The translations under genes and the position numbers were made by a program. Below the pieces are notes generated by a model. That model had not been told where the DNA came from. It did no database searches and saw nothing but the letters and a program-made list of their open reading frames with translations. This document shows, in pieces, positions 1 to 8,714 of a DNA stretch of 64,000 nt (the stretch's first letter is position 1; the number at the start of each line of letters is the position of its first letter). Origin of the DNA: an uncultured Methanomicrobiales archaeon (lineage in GTDB: Archaea; Halobacteriota; Methanomicrobia; Methanomicrobiales; Methanospirillaceae); contig CAILCG010000014.1 of assembly GCA_903832665.1 (NCBI GenBank), forward strand, positions 186,001-250,000. The letters run 5' to 3'.

Positions 1-509
1 TGGGGGAGATCTACAACAGTGCTGGGCGTGCCGGGCAGTTTTCCGCCATCGAGCAGCAACTCGTACGGCACCGTGCACTCATCGGGCATCTGGGGGTCTT
101 TTCCCCCGTGGAGATTCGCGCTCGTTGCGGTGATGGGGGAATCGAACTGCTCGATCAGCTGCTGGGCGAGCGGATGGGCCGGGATCCGGATGCCAATCAT
201 GCCGGTTCCTCCCGTCAGGATATCAGGAACACAGTTCCGGGATTCGAGTATGACGGTGACCGGCCCGGGCAGGAATGCCTGGAGAAATCCTTCCATCCAG
301 GGCTCCACATGGGCAACTGCGGCCAGCATATCGAAATCCGCTACTGCAATCGAGATCGGCATTCCCAGCGGGCGGTGTTTCGCCTCGTAGACCCTGATGA
401 TCGCTTCATCCGAGAATGCATCGGCCCCCAGCCCGTACAGGGTCTCGGTCGGGTACACCACGAGACCGTCATGCATGAGGATGGACACTGCCTTTTCTAT
501 GCGTTCCAT
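1..509 (-). CDS. Sua5/YrdC-type threonylcarbamoyl-AMP synthase, 3' end cut by window
   Basis: This enzyme family makes threonylcarbamoyl-AMP from threonine, bicarbonate and ATP, the first step of t6A formation on tRNAs reading ANN codons. The visible 169 residues show the YrdC nucleotide-binding signature PTETLYGLG at residues 20-28, the KHRPLGMP segment and the ATSAN motif with a following GG. The stop codon lies beyond the window start, so whether a Sua5 C-terminal domain follows cannot be seen. The ATG at 509 is separated by one base from the stop of the upstream ACT-domain gene, so the two are very likely co-transcribed and translationally coupled. The family call is firm; the total length is unknown. 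Confidence 0.9.
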   Translation of the reverse strand, partial: MERIEKAVSILMHDGLVVYPTETLYGLGADAFSDEAIIRVYEAKHRPLGMPISIAVADFDMLAAVAHVEPWMEGFLQAFLPGPVTVILESRNCVPDILTGGTGMIGIRIPAHPLAQQLIEQFDSPITATSANLHGGKDPQMPDECTVPYELLLDGGKLPGTPSTVVDLP

Positions 510-510
510 A

Positions 511-1194
511 TCAGAACTCCCGCCCGCGGACCCGGTTGATATCGAAAACTGCCTTGCTGCTGACGTGCATCACGGCAAACACACCTGCCTGGATCGGATC
601 CGTGACCACAAGATCGGCATGTTCCGGCACCGTGCCGACCATCTTCAATGCAATAACGGGGATCCCTGCCTCCCTGACCCGGTCCACCGCTTTTGAGATC
701 TCGCCTCCCATGATAGAGCCTGCCAGCACCAGGATGGAGGCGCGGGGCAGCCGTGCAACCGCATCCACCGCGAGCGCAAGGGTCCGTTCGCCTACGAGCG
801 GGATCGTATCTACCGATATGCGCTCCCCCCGTATATTATGCCGGTCCGCCTCGTTCACGGCACCCATCGCAACCTGTGCCACCTGTGCGCCGCCCCCGAT
901 AATGATCACCCGCGAGCCGAAGATATGGCCAAACGGCTTGTAGGCTTTCACTTCTTTGACAGAATCGATCGCATTGAGATCTTCGAGAAGGGACTCATGG
1001 TCATCCGCATCAGCCGAATCATATTCAAAATAGAGTTCGGCCATGCCCGTATAGGCTCCGGACTCGAACACTTCCTGGCTGATCATCACGATGTTGGCAT
1101 CATGGGCCGCGACCACCGTTGCAATGTCGCGTAAGACACCATTGCGGTTCTCGGCAATGATCCTCATGGCCAGGCGTTCGGGTTCCGTCTCCAT
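511..1194 (-). CDS. ACT-domain protein (DUF5612-like), 227 aa
   Basis: The N-terminal 75 residues look like an ACT regulatory domain (start ERLAMRIIAENRNGVLRDIA, the usual strand-then-helix opening with N-R-N-G-V-L). A second half of about 150 residues contains a glycine-rich strand-turn (VIIIGGGAQVAQVAMGAVNEA) and alternating hydrophobic strands resembling a Rossmann-like or phosphosugar-binding fold. Proteins of this layout are common in methanogens and carry the DUF5612 label; no reaction is established. The gene lies immediately downstream of tRNA-Gly and its stop is one base from the Sua5 start, suggesting one transcript. A role in sensing an amino acid is inferred only from the ACT domain. 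Confidence 0.8.
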   Translation of the reverse strand: METEPERLAMRIIAENRNGVLRDIATVVAAHDANIVMISQEVFESGAYTGMAELYFEYDSADADDHESLLEDLNAIDSVKEVKAYKPFGHIFGSRVIIIGGGAQVAQVAMGAVNEADRHNIRGERISVDTIPLVGERTLALAVDAVARLPRASILVLAGSIMGGEISKAVDRVREAGIPVIALKMVGTVPEHADLVVTDPIQAGVFAVMHVSSKAVFDINRVRGREF

Positions 1195-1204
1195 TGTTGA
1201 CCTA

Positions 1205-1275
1205 TGCGATAACCGGGAATCGAACCCGGGCTAGAAGCTTGGGAAGCTCCTGTCCTACCGCTAGACTATTATCGC
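1205..1275 (-). tRNA. tRNA-Gly (anticodon CCC)
   Basis: The minus strand folds into a full cloverleaf: a perfect 7-bp acceptor stem (GCGATAA with TTATCGC), discriminator A, a D-arm with AGCGGTAGGAC, an anticodon stem GGAGC/GCTTC with loop TTCCCAA, and a T-arm with GGTTCGATTCC. The loop places CCC at positions 34-36, which reads the glycine codon GGG. The CCA end is not encoded, and no intron is seen. An AT-rich TAATATTAG element lies just upstream. Confidence 0.97.
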
Positions 1276-1292
1276 GCATTCTGGTATGCTCT

Positions 1293-1302
1293 CTAATATT
1301 AG
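1293..1302 (-). promoter_or_regulatory. TATA-like box for tRNA-Gly
   Basis: The palindromic element CTAATATTAG is centred about 22-23 bases upstream of the mature tRNA 5' end, close to the spacing expected of an archaeal TATA box. A second AT-rich stretch about 35 bases further up is an alternative. Confidence 0.5.
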
Positions 1303-1498
1303 CGTGATTTGGGAAATAAATATATCCGCTCCGGACTGTCGAATCAGTTATTTTTAAGAAACGGGGAGCTCCTATATACAATACGTTTCCAACAGCTGTC
1401 ACCGGCTGGCATGAGTGGCACTGCTCTCCTGGAGAACCATTGCAGGAAAGGGTTTTTGCGCACTTAAGAAAAGGAACCGACAATCGCGGAGAATTATC

Positions 1499-2464
1499 AT
1501 GGATGGTAAGAAAATTATCATAACCCTTATCCTGGTCGCGTGCTGCCTGTCTGCAGTACCGCTGGTAATGGCCCAGAGCGGCGATGACCAGACAACGATC
1601 TACCAGACCTCGTTTGCATCCGATCCCGGCTGGAAGACCAACACGGGCGGGGCATCGTCGAATTATTACTGGGTTCCCGACCTGGGAATGTACCACTTCT
1701 CTATCGAACCCAGCTCTGGCGGATATTCCTATATCCCTGTCACGCTGGACGGTGGATCGTTCACCCTTGATTACGATCTTCTCCTCACCAGGGTTGATGA
1801 AGGCGCTACCTTCCGGATGGGGTTGTCGGGTAATGAGATGGATCCGTCCAAGGGTCCCAATCTCGTCTCGATGTTCACCAATGCAAAATACGGCCAGATC
1901 ATGTGGCTGCACATGGTCTCGCCCGGAAACAAGTTAGAAGAAGTGAACAGCCAGAATGCGGCAGTTGAGATGGGGCCCAGCGGATACAAGGGGGCCACGG
2001 TAAAATACGATATCAACAAGACCTACCATGTGACGGTCAACTATGATGACAATACCAAGGTCATCTCGATGAAAGTGCGATCCTTGCAGGCCGGTACCGA
2101 TATCTGGAGTTATTTCATTCAGGCCGGAGAGAACTTAAGCGGCCTTAACCGGATCTATATCGGGGCAAAAGGCGACTACGGCCCGCAGAATATCTATGCC
2201 GAGGGGTATATCGATAACGTCCGGCTTACCGCCCCGTCAACGGGAGCAGTGGTAACTGAAACACCCGCGAGCATCACCCCGGTTGTCACCAAGGCATCCG
2301 TTGCCGTTACCCCGACAAAGAAACCCACACCCAAGGTGACCGTTCCGACTCCCTACCCGACAGCCTCTCCCCAGTCCCCCGTATCGGGAATACTTCCGCT
2401 TGCGGCTCTCGGTATCTGTGGTCTGCTGCTCTGTTACTTCGGTGCAGGGAAAAAGAACCAATAA
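1499..2464 (+). CDS. Exported, C-terminally anchored surface protein of unknown function
   Basis: The ATG at 1499 is chosen because GGAG lies about 8 bases upstream and the residues that follow form a signal peptide (DGKKIIITLILVACCLSAVPL, cleavage near VMAQS). Residues about 30-240 form a beta-rich domain with many aromatic and glycine residues, reminiscent of a concanavalin/LamG-like jelly roll, though I cannot confirm this. A Thr/Pro-rich linker follows and the C-terminus is a hydrophobic helix (VSGILPLAALGICGLLL) ending in GKKNQ, the usual layout for an archaeal S-layer or membrane anchor. Total 321 aa. No enzymatic motif is visible. It stands alone and is followed by a T-rich terminator. 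Confidence 0.7.
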   Translation: MDGKKIIITLILVACCLSAVPLVMAQSGDDQTTIYQTSFASDPGWKTNTGGASSNYYWVPDLGMYHFSIEPSSGGYSYIPVTLDGGSFTLDYDLLLTRVDEGATFRMGLSGNEMDPSKGPNLVSMFTNAKYGQIMWLHMVSPGNKLEEVNSQNAAVEMGPSGYKGATVKYDINKTYHVTVNYDDNTKVISMKVRSLQAGTDIWSYFIQAGENLSGLNRIYIGAKGDYGPQNIYAEGYIDNVRLTAPSTGAVVTETPASITPVVTKASVAVTPTKKPTPKVTVPTPYPTASPQSPVSGILPLAALGICGLLLCYFGAGKKNQ

Positions 2465-2821
2465 CCCATCAGGGGATCACAGATTCCCTGGATAACAATC
2501 GGGCAAAAACCCTTTTTTTTAAACTTTTTCATTAAGCATTTTCATTAAGCACTTTGACCCGGGGTATCGGGTCATTGTCTGGCAAAAAGAGTATTGAATG
2601 GCTTTTCATGTATGATTCCCAAAATGGTGAGGACTCCTTTTTGGGTCTGCAGGATGAGTGATCTGTGCTGATGCTGTATCGTTTTGCCTGTTTTCAGGCG
2701 CGGTACAGCCCCGCCTGCGTCAGTCCCGTTCCTAATGCAGGGGTTTTTTCTGTAATTTGCATGGGGCATTCATCGTTCGTACTGGTGCGTGGCATTGCAA
2801 AGGAGACTCTTTCCGGAATCA
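2465..2821. other. Gene-free interval of 357 bases
   Basis: It holds the T-rich terminator at about 2513-2529 and a short direct repeat of ATTAAGCA (2532-2550). A 65-codon open frame on the minus strand at 2572-2769 has no ribosome-binding site and no recognisable composition; I see no supported gene. Confidence 0.4.
2490..2529 (+). terminator. T-rich terminator after the exported-protein gene
   Basis: A run of eight T followed by AAAC and a further T5 begins about 48 bases after the stop codon at 2464. Oligo-T tracts are the usual archaeal termination signal. Confidence 0.5.
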
Positions 2822-3049
2822 TCAGGGCAGCATTCCCGGCAAGGACTGGCAGGTGACGAGTGCAGCCGCATATACGGTCTGATCGGTAACCTGCGGTGAA
2901 CCATCGGCGCCTGTGCCTTCAGGAATGTGAACGTCCCCGTTTCCAACGGAACAGGAAGTATCACATCCGGCAGCATGGGCAGGATTGATCACCATCGCTA
3001 TGGAAAAAGCGATAAGCGCAATTCCAAGAAAAATTTTGCCTGAGTCCAT
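2822..3049 (-). CDS. Small secreted protein, 75 aa, unknown function
   Basis: A strong AGGAG ribosome-binding site sits seven bases before the ATG, which supports this as a real gene. The first 26 residues are a textbook signal peptide (hydrophobic core IFLGIALIAFSIAMVI, then PAHAAG as a cleavage site). The mature part is only about 49 residues with Cys-x-x-x-Cys near its start and a third Cys near its end, so a disulfide is possible. No family is recognised. It is oriented away from the HTH-FHA gene, and the 250 bases between them should contain both promoters. Confidence 0.65.
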   Translation of the reverse strand: MDSGKIFLGIALIAFSIAMVINPAHAAGCDTSCSVGNGDVHIPEGTGADGSPQVTDQTVYAAALVTCQSLPGMLP

Positions 3050-3257
3050 GAAAATCTCCTTTTGCTTTGTTGTCTGGGTCGGTGAAACGCCGAATACCTG
3101 TCGTGTTCACCTGCATTCAAAGTCAACAGGAGTACATATATATTGGCCAAATTGTGACGATTCGTGCATGCAACCTGCGGGTTAAAGGCATGAACTTCCG
3201 GGATGGGCTGGAGGGAGAGAGAATATAAACCGTCATAACCTTATCTTCCGGTTACCT

Positions 3258-3268
3258 AATATTTATGA
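3258..3268 (+). promoter_or_regulatory. TATA box for the HTH-FHA / kinase pair
   Basis: TAATATTTATG is centred about 37 bases before the ATG at 3300, placing the transcription start near 3289. A GGAG at 3292-3295 would then lie at the very 5' end of a short leader. Confidence 0.5.
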
Positions 3269-3299
3269 GTACCAATACGAGACCTTTTAGTGGAGCGCT

Positions 3300-4100
3300 A
3301 TGGACCCAGCGGACAAATCCCCGACAATAATTATTCATGAAGAGTCAGATTCTCTCGACGAACTATCCGAGTACCTCGACGTTCTCTCGAGCAGCGCACG
3401 GCTCCGGATTGTAAAATTTTTGGAGAGAAAACCCCGCGATGCCCGGGCAATCTCGAATGAGATCGAGACCAGCTATGAGAACACGAAAAAACACCTGGAC
3501 AAGCTCTTGGGTATTGGCGTGATCAAAAAAGAGGCGGGTCTTGGAGCGCCCACGTCAAAAGGGATCCATCCTGTCTGGGAGTACTCGGTGGTCCCCGGGG
3601 GGCTCGAGGCGATCATCAGGAACCTGGGTCTCTTCTCCAATGCACGGGTCCAGATCGTAGGCGGCGAGATCTCCTGGAGACTTGCCGAGGTGAAAGGCAT
3701 GCTCTCAAAAGAGGTACTCGGGGACTGCCCGGCAGCAATTGTCCTTGGCGGACCCGATGATGGCAAGGCGTTCATATTGAAAAAAGAGTCCGTTGCTATC
3801 GGCAGGACCGATCCCGATAACCAGGGCTCGTTCGATCCCGAAAACGATATCGTGCTGGCAGACGGGTATACTGCCGTGACCCGGGTATCCAAGCCCCATG
3901 GACGATTCACCCGCGAGAACGGTGTCTGGTCTATTGAAGACTGCGGGAGTACCGGGGGAACCCAGCTGAACAATAAAAAGATCGAGGAGCGGTCACGGGT
4001 ACCCCTCCGGGATGGGGACCTGGTTGAACTCGCAAAAGGAATATCCGGGGTAAAACTGGTCCTTATCATCCCGCCCGGCTCAGGTTCCGGTGAATTTTAA
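3300..4100 (+). CDS. Winged-helix DNA-binding protein with C-terminal FHA domain
   Basis: Residues about 20-100 form an ArsR-type winged helix (ELSEYLDVLSSSARLRIVKF, then a recognition region SYENTKKHLDKLLGIGVI). Residues about 143-255 form a forkhead-associated domain that binds phosphothreonine: the GR pair near residue 166, the S-K-P-H-G-R segment near 197 and a later G-G-T-Q-L-N-N-K are in the expected order. The next gene, 39 bases downstream on the same strand, is a membrane Ser/Thr kinase, so the FHA domain is probably the reader of that kinase's output and the HTH turns it into transcription; this link is an inference from adjacency. GGAG precedes the ATG by four bases. Targets are unknown. 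Confidence 0.85.
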   Translation: MDPADKSPTIIIHEESDSLDELSEYLDVLSSSARLRIVKFLERKPRDARAISNEIETSYENTKKHLDKLLGIGVIKKEAGLGAPTSKGIHPVWEYSVVPGGLEAIIRNLGLFSNARVQIVGGEISWRLAEVKGMLSKEVLGDCPAAIVLGGPDDGKAFILKKESVAIGRTDPDNQGSFDPENDIVLADGYTAVTRVSKPHGRFTRENGVWSIEDCGSTGGTQLNNKKIEERSRVPLRDGDLVELAKGISGVKLVLIIPPGSGSGEF

Positions 4101-4138
4101 TTTTTCTGACCTATGAACCCCGACGCTGAATCTCTCCC

Positions 4139-6274
4139 ATGCATGCAGGAAATCCTTTGAATCCATTCATGACCCGCATCTGCTCTGCAACCCGGTTAAT
4201 CCTTGTCGTTCTGCTCATCTTCAGTACTGCGTGTATTGCCACGGCAGCGGCAGCTGAACACACGGTTGCGCCTTCGGGAGCCGAATTTAACAGTATAAAC
4301 GCAGCGATCGAATGGGCATCTTCCGGCGATGTCATCACGGTCGAGAGCGGCACCTATCTGGAAAATGTCCGCATCGATAAAAGGATCCTGCTCACGGGTA
4401 TTGATAGCGGCAATGGAATGCCTGTCATTGATGCGGGTAAAAAGGGAAATGCGGTAGAGATACGTGTCGATGGATGTACCATCGAAGGGTTTGTCATCCG
4501 GAACAGTGAGCTGCTCAACGGTGTCTATGTATCTTCGGATTTCGATACGATCCGGAAAAATACCATTACCGGCAATGCGCAGGGAATAACCCTGGTGTCG
4601 GCCAAGAAAAATACCCTGGCGGAGAATAATATCTCGAACAACCAGCGCACCGGTATTGTCCTTGAGGGTTCACCGGGCAATATCATCGAAGACAATAGTG
4701 TCAGTAACAACAACCATGGTATCAGTCTCGACACCGCCTCGCTCTCCAACCAGATCTCCCGAAACACGTTTATCAACAGCCAGAATGTGCTCTCCAAGAG
4801 TGCTACTTCGATCTGGAGCACCGCGGACCCCTTTACGTACACGTACCTGGGAAGGACCGAGCAGAGCCGCCTCGGGAACTACTGGAGCGATTATCATGGC
4901 CGGGACAAGAATGGTGACGGGATCGGGGATATCCCTTACGTGATCATTCTCGGGGCAAACCCGAAAGCTATCCTGGAATCGGACCAGAATGTTGTCGATG
5001 CCTTCCCCCTGATGGACCCGACGGAATATTACACCACGGTTATGCCCGTCCCGGTCAAAGCCCCTTCACTGACGCCTACGCCCCTGGTTCCGTTCCCCAC
5101 CGTTGCCCTGGGGACGGTGACCGTTATCCCGACCACCACAGCGCCGGTCGTACCCTCCCGTACTCCTGCCCAGGTACCGGCCACAAATCCCGGTGATCGT
5201 TTCGCGGGTATCACCCCCCTCGCACTGGGGGGCCTGGTCCTTGTCATCCTTGCAGGGGGACTCTTCCTGCTGTACCGGCGACAAAAAGCGCATGTGACTA
5301 CCCCAACCCCGGCCTTACCGGTTGAATCCTCCGAAACCCCCCCGGCAAAATCGACGGTAATCTCCCGCAGTGTCCGCACTATCGCAGCAACCTCGGTCAA
5401 CGACACCGCCCAGCTGGATGAGGACCTGTCTGAAAACTATTACCCGGCCCTTTCCGACCAGAAATACTACTTCCCAAGGGAACTGGAGAATAAATACACG
5501 GATATTGGCTTTATCGGCCGGGGTGGCATCGCCTGGGTCTTTTCTGCGATACGGAAGACGGACGGGTTGAAAGTTGCCGTCAAGATCCCGATCAGTTTTG
5601 ACGAGATGACGGGCAAGTCGTTCTTAAATGAGATCAAGGCCTGGGAGACCCTGCGGCACAAGAATATCGTGGAAGTCTTCGGGGTCAATATCCTGCCCGT
5701 GCCGTACGTGGAGATGGAATTTGTTCCCGGCTCCCTGGAAGAACAGGAAAAACCCCTCCCCGTCTGGAAAGCCGTGCATATCATCCGGGGGATTGCCGAT
5801 GGCCTGAGCTATGCCCATGTCCACGGGTTCATCCACCGCGACATCAAGCCGCACAACATCCTGCTGGATGAGGACTGTGTCCCGAAGATCACGGACTGGG
5901 GTATGAGCAAGGTGCTTGCCGCGGATGTCAAAAAATCCAGCATCGCCGGGTTCTCCCTCTCGTATGCAGCACCGGAACAGGTCTCTCCTTCGGAATTCGG
6001 ACGGACGGACGAACGCACCGATGTGTACCAGCTCGGGGTGGTCTTTTACGAGCTGATCACCGGTTCGATCCCGTTCGGCGGCGAGAGCATTGTCGAGGTG
6101 GGCAACGCGATCCTGCGGGAGAAGCCCCTGCCTCCGTCCGAGTATAATCCGGATGCAGCAGCAGTTGAGAAGATCATCAACAAGTGCCTGGAGAAAAATC
6201 CCGCAGACCGGTACCAGTCGGCAGCCGAGCTGCTCGATGCGCTCTCCCGGTACCTGGACGAGGATGATGAGTGA
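4139..6274 (+). CDS. Transmembrane Ser/Thr protein kinase with extracellular NosD-like beta-helix domain
   Basis: Three parts are visible. An N-terminal signal sequence (ILVVLLIFSTACIATAAAAEH) is followed by about 250 residues of right-handed beta-helix repeats of the NosD/CASH type (recurring N-x-I-x-x-N and G-I-x-L units). A Pro/Thr-rich stretch leads to one membrane helix at about 355-377 ending in LYRRQK. The cytoplasmic part from about 450 is a Hanks-type kinase: glycine loop GRGGIAWVF near 460, VAVK lysine near 482, HRDIKPHN at 566-573, DWG instead of DFG near 586, and APE at 611-613. All catalytic residues are present. Together with the HTH-FHA gene upstream it looks like a receptor-kinase pathway. 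The start could also be the ATG at 4169, which would shorten the signal peptide by 10 residues. Confidence 0.88.
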   Translation: MHAGNPLNPFMTRICSATRLILVVLLIFSTACIATAAAAEHTVAPSGAEFNSINAAIEWASSGDVITVESGTYLENVRIDKRILLTGIDSGNGMPVIDAGKKGNAVEIRVDGCTIEGFVIRNSELLNGVYVSSDFDTIRKNTITGNAQGITLVSAKKNTLAENNISNNQRTGIVLEGSPGNIIEDNSVSNNNHGISLDTASLSNQISRNTFINSQNVLSKSATSIWSTADPFTYTYLGRTEQSRLGNYWSDYHGRDKNGDGIGDIPYVIILGANPKAILESDQNVVDAFPLMDPTEYYTTVMPVPVKAPSLTPTPLVPFPTVALGTVTVIPTTTAPVVPSRTPAQVPATNPGDRFAGITPLALGGLVLVILAGGLFLLYRRQKAHVTTPTPALPVESSETPPAKSTVISRSVRTIAATSVNDTAQLDEDLSENYYPALSDQKYYFPRELENKYTDIGFIGRGGIAWVFSAIRKTDGLKVAVKIPISFDEMTGKSFLNEIKAWETLRHKNIVEVFGVNILPVPYVEMEFVPGSLEEQEKPLPVWKAVHIIRGIADGLSYAHVHGFIHRDIKPHNILLDEDCVPKITDWGMSKVLAADVKKSSIAGFSLSYAAPEQVSPSEFGRTDERTDVYQLGVVFYELITGSIPFGGESIVEVGNAILREKPLPPSEYNPDAAAVEKIINKCLEKNPADRYQSAAELLDALSRYLDEDDE

Positions 6275-6363
6275 AACTATTACGCTGCGGATCCCGGCAG
6301 ATCGCGGTTGATACCGGCTCCCGGGCCTGTATGGTTTTATGATAGTATTTTTGAGGTGAGGTA

Positions 6364-6555
6364 ATGAGCGAAGAGAAAAAAACCTATGAACCGGCGCTCT
6401 GTGCCAGTTGTGAGGGGTACGGGTGCACGGTCTGCAACAAGACCGGCACTGTGCTGGTCACGGCACCCAAGCGACCCTGCCGTCATTGTGGGGGTGCCGG
6501 GTGCATCTATTGCGGGTTCACCGGGTGGGCTGAACCCAAAAGCAAGTACGATTGA
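6364..6555 (+). CDS. Small DnaJ-type cysteine-rich zinc protein, 63 aa
   Basis: Two pairs of DnaJ-like zinc motifs are visible: CASCEGYGC, C-x-x-C in TVCNKTG, then CRHCGGAGCIYCGFTG. This is the CxxCxGxG repeat used by DnaJ and by many small chaperone-like or redox proteins. The start is well supported by GGTGAGG directly upstream. It follows the kinase gene by 89 bases. Its role is unknown; binding one or two zinc ions is the only safe statement. Confidence 0.75.
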   Translation: MSEEKKTYEPALCASCEGYGCTVCNKTGTVLVTAPKRPCRHCGGAGCIYCGFTGWAEPKSKYD

Positions 6556-6571
6556 TCCTGGTCTTTCATTA

Positions 6572-7759
6572 TCAGGAGAATTTTGCCTCAACTCTCCGGG
6601 GAATGACACATTCTTCAAACCGTTTTGCAAAGTACCGATCGGTCATGCCGGCAATAAAATCCCGCACGAGCTCCGCATCGGTCGCCGCCTCAAGGTACCG
6701 TGGACTGGTCCAGCCGGTCTGCAGGAAATCCGAAACGATTTTTGAGTCCCTGCGTCCGGCTTCCAGATCTGCCAGGCAAGTCTCGAACAGGGTGGCATAC
6801 ATCCGTTCTATCTTCGGTCGTTCTTTCGTGAGTTTTTCATTATTGTAGATGTGCGTCCTGCTGAACTTCCGGAGCCCGATCAGTGCCCGCTCGACTTCAC
6901 GGCTGTAAGCGATATATCCTTCATTTTCACTGTCACTGTTCTCCAGCAGGTCATAAATCAGCGTATTGATGATCTCGCGGTTGGTACTCCCCAGGACTTC
7001 GGTACACTCTTCCGGCAAGGGGAGGGAATCGTCGATCAGGCCAATCTCCCGTGCATCCTGGATATCGCGACCGATATAGGCGATCGTGTCGGCAAACTTG
7101 ACCACGCAGCCTTCCAGGGTCATGGCAGAACCGCTGCGCCTCCCGTCGGCATTGTCCTGCACTTTCTTGTCAAATGCCACCCAGCTTGCGCACGGTACCG
7201 GTGAGATCCGGAGATCATCAGCCTCGCCGTTGTGGCAGAGAATACCGTCCAGCACCTGCATGCTCAGGTCGCAATCCTCGATCCGGTCCAGGAACTGCAC
7301 GCTCTGGACATTGTGAAAAAATTTCCCGATACAGTACCGTTCGCAGAGGGCCGAAAGACACGTCTCGCCAAAATGGCCGTACGGGATGTGCCCGATATCA
7401 TGACCCAGGGCGATCGCCTCAATGAGATCCTCGTTCAGCCGCAGGCAGCGCCCGATTGTTCGGGCGATCTTCGACACCAGCTGGACATGGATGACGCGAT
7501 GGGTGATGTGATCGTTTTCAACCAGGTAAAAGACCTGGGTCTTGTCAATGTAGCGGGTGTATGCCCGTGTGTGGATGATCCGGTCGGCATCGCGGGACCA
7601 GGGGGTGCGGATATCCTCGGCTACCCGGTTGTGACGGCGAATGGCATCTGCGCTGGTGGCGGCAAGGGGGGACATGAGCGACTCCCGTTTGTTCGTCATG
7701 GTGCGGATGGAGGATTCGATTCCCTTCTCCAGAAACCGCCCGGTATCCCGTTTTTTCAT
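6572..7759 (-). CDS. HD-domain dNTP triphosphohydrolase (dGTPase-like)
   Basis: The protein has the dGTPase family opening (RVAEDIRTPWSRDADRIIHT, with YTRYIDKTQVF) and the metal-binding HD signature HRVIHVQLVS followed about 30 residues later by LGHDIGH, then PYGHFGE. These enzymes cut dNTPs to deoxynucleoside and triphosphate and can limit the dNTP pool or contribute to phage defence. At 395 aa it is close to the shorter archaeal and bacterial homologues. The true start may be a downstream Met (position 21 or 29), because the first residues are not conserved-looking. It runs convergently to the small zinc protein. Confidence 0.88.
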   Translation of the reverse strand: MKKRDTGRFLEKGIESSIRTMTNKRESLMSPLAATSADAIRRHNRVAEDIRTPWSRDADRIIHTRAYTRYIDKTQVFYLVENDHITHRVIHVQLVSKIARTIGRCLRLNEDLIEAIALGHDIGHIPYGHFGETCLSALCERYCIGKFFHNVQSVQFLDRIEDCDLSMQVLDGILCHNGEADDLRISPVPCASWVAFDKKVQDNADGRRSGSAMTLEGCVVKFADTIAYIGRDIQDAREIGLIDDSLPLPEECTEVLGSTNREIINTLIYDLLENSDSENEGYIAYSREVERALIGLRKFSRTHIYNNEKLTKERPKIERMYATLFETCLADLEAGRRDSKIVSDFLQTGWTSPRYLEAATDAELVRDFIAGMTDRYFAKRFEECVIPRRVEAKFS

Positions 7760-8012
7760 GATGCTCGTCTATCTGTGCCGGAATGTATTAATCCTGATGC
7801 ACGTGAGAACAGGAAAAGAGCGTGAAGGTGTAGCAATCTCTGAAAAGTGAACCGGAGAATGTTTTCATTCCAGGAAGTGCCCTGAATCGTACCGGCATGG
7901 TGTGCAATGAGGGGCAATGAGGTGAAGGATGAAATCCCGGATATGTCCCGGTTAACCCCGTATGCGGGAAAATTCCGGGGAAAAATGAAGAATAGAAATA
8001 CCGGGTGGATCG

Positions 8013-8603
8013 TTACACGGAGGCAGTCTGGGGAAAAGCCCCGCTGTAATGCAGCTGCCCATTCTGTATCCCCAATGTATCAATTCTCATCCCCGGCATA
8101 CTGCCCAGCTGGTGATTTATCTGCTGTTCAATGCCATCGCCCGCCTGCTGCAATATCCCATCAGGGACCGGGATGAGGCCAAGACTTCCCTCTTTTACGA
8201 TAATATTGACAGAACCTGAACCGGATTTTTCCAGGGTACTTTCAGGTAGACGGGACCGTTGACCGGGTACCCGTAGTTCTGGAGGTTTGCATCCGCTGAC
8301 ATCTCCATCTGGTTATTGTTCCCGAGCCTGACCTGCATGTTTTTCAGCGGACCGTTTGCGTTATTGGTTGCCTGCATCATTGACGTGAGTTCCTCGCTTG
8401 AGACGGTCACATCCATGGGCCGGGCCTGTCCGTATTGTATGTTTGCCGTGAGGTCAAAATTTGAGGCCGGTCCCGAGATCACGGGCTTTGTTTGTTCCGA
8501 GCACCTCGGAAAAACCGGGAACATAGAATACCCCGGTGGCCGCGATAACGCTTACGATGATCATTATGACAACTATAACCGCAATGATTTTGTTCGAGTT
8601 CAC
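8013..8603 (-). pseudogene. Membrane-anchored protein interrupted by two frameshifts
   Basis: Three frames join into one plausible protein of about 195 aa. The first (8454-8603) starts at a GTG and gives a membrane anchor (NKIIAVIVVIMIIVSVIAATGVF). The second (about 8225-8480) continues with KPVISGPASNFDLTANIQYG through NGPVYLK. The third (8013 to about 8230) continues STLEKSGSGSVNIIVKEGSL and ends in PQTASV. The content, an N-terminal helix then an amphipathic beta domain with SSEELTSMM, resembles YpmS/LmeA-like (TULIP-type) anchored proteins, but I cannot confirm that. The TATA box TTTATA at 8643-8648 puts the transcription start near 8619, which argues for the GTG at 8603 over the one at 8636. 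Each junction needs only a one-base change. Confidence 0.65.
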
Positions 8604-8642
8604 CTGTATCAGTCCTGTACCAAACTCAAGCCCCACAAGGGT

Positions 8643-8648
8643 ATAAAT
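8643..8648 (-). promoter_or_regulatory. TATA box for the frameshifted anchored-protein gene
   Basis: TTTATA on the minus strand, about 40 bases before the GTG at 8603; an AGGA lies in the predicted leader at about 8619-8616. Confidence 0.45.
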
Positions 8649-8714
8649 GATTCTTTTTTTATCCCCGGAAAAAAAGGAAAAAGAGCAGTGTTTTACCGGT
8701 TGATGCCTGGCCGT

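Noticed and set aside
1202-1912. Minus-strand open frame of 236 codons
   Set aside because: It runs through the tRNA-Gly gene and opposite the exported protein, which has a signal peptide and a ribosome site. It has no family features.
2572-2769. Minus-strand open frame of 65 codons in an intergenic region
   Set aside because: No ribosome-binding site, no hydrophobic or domain pattern, and no promoter spacing; I treat it as chance.
7907-8176. Plus-strand open frame of 89 codons upstream of the dGTPase-like gene
   Set aside because: It runs antisense into the third frame of the frameshifted anchored-protein gene, which is the better explanation, and contains no domain.
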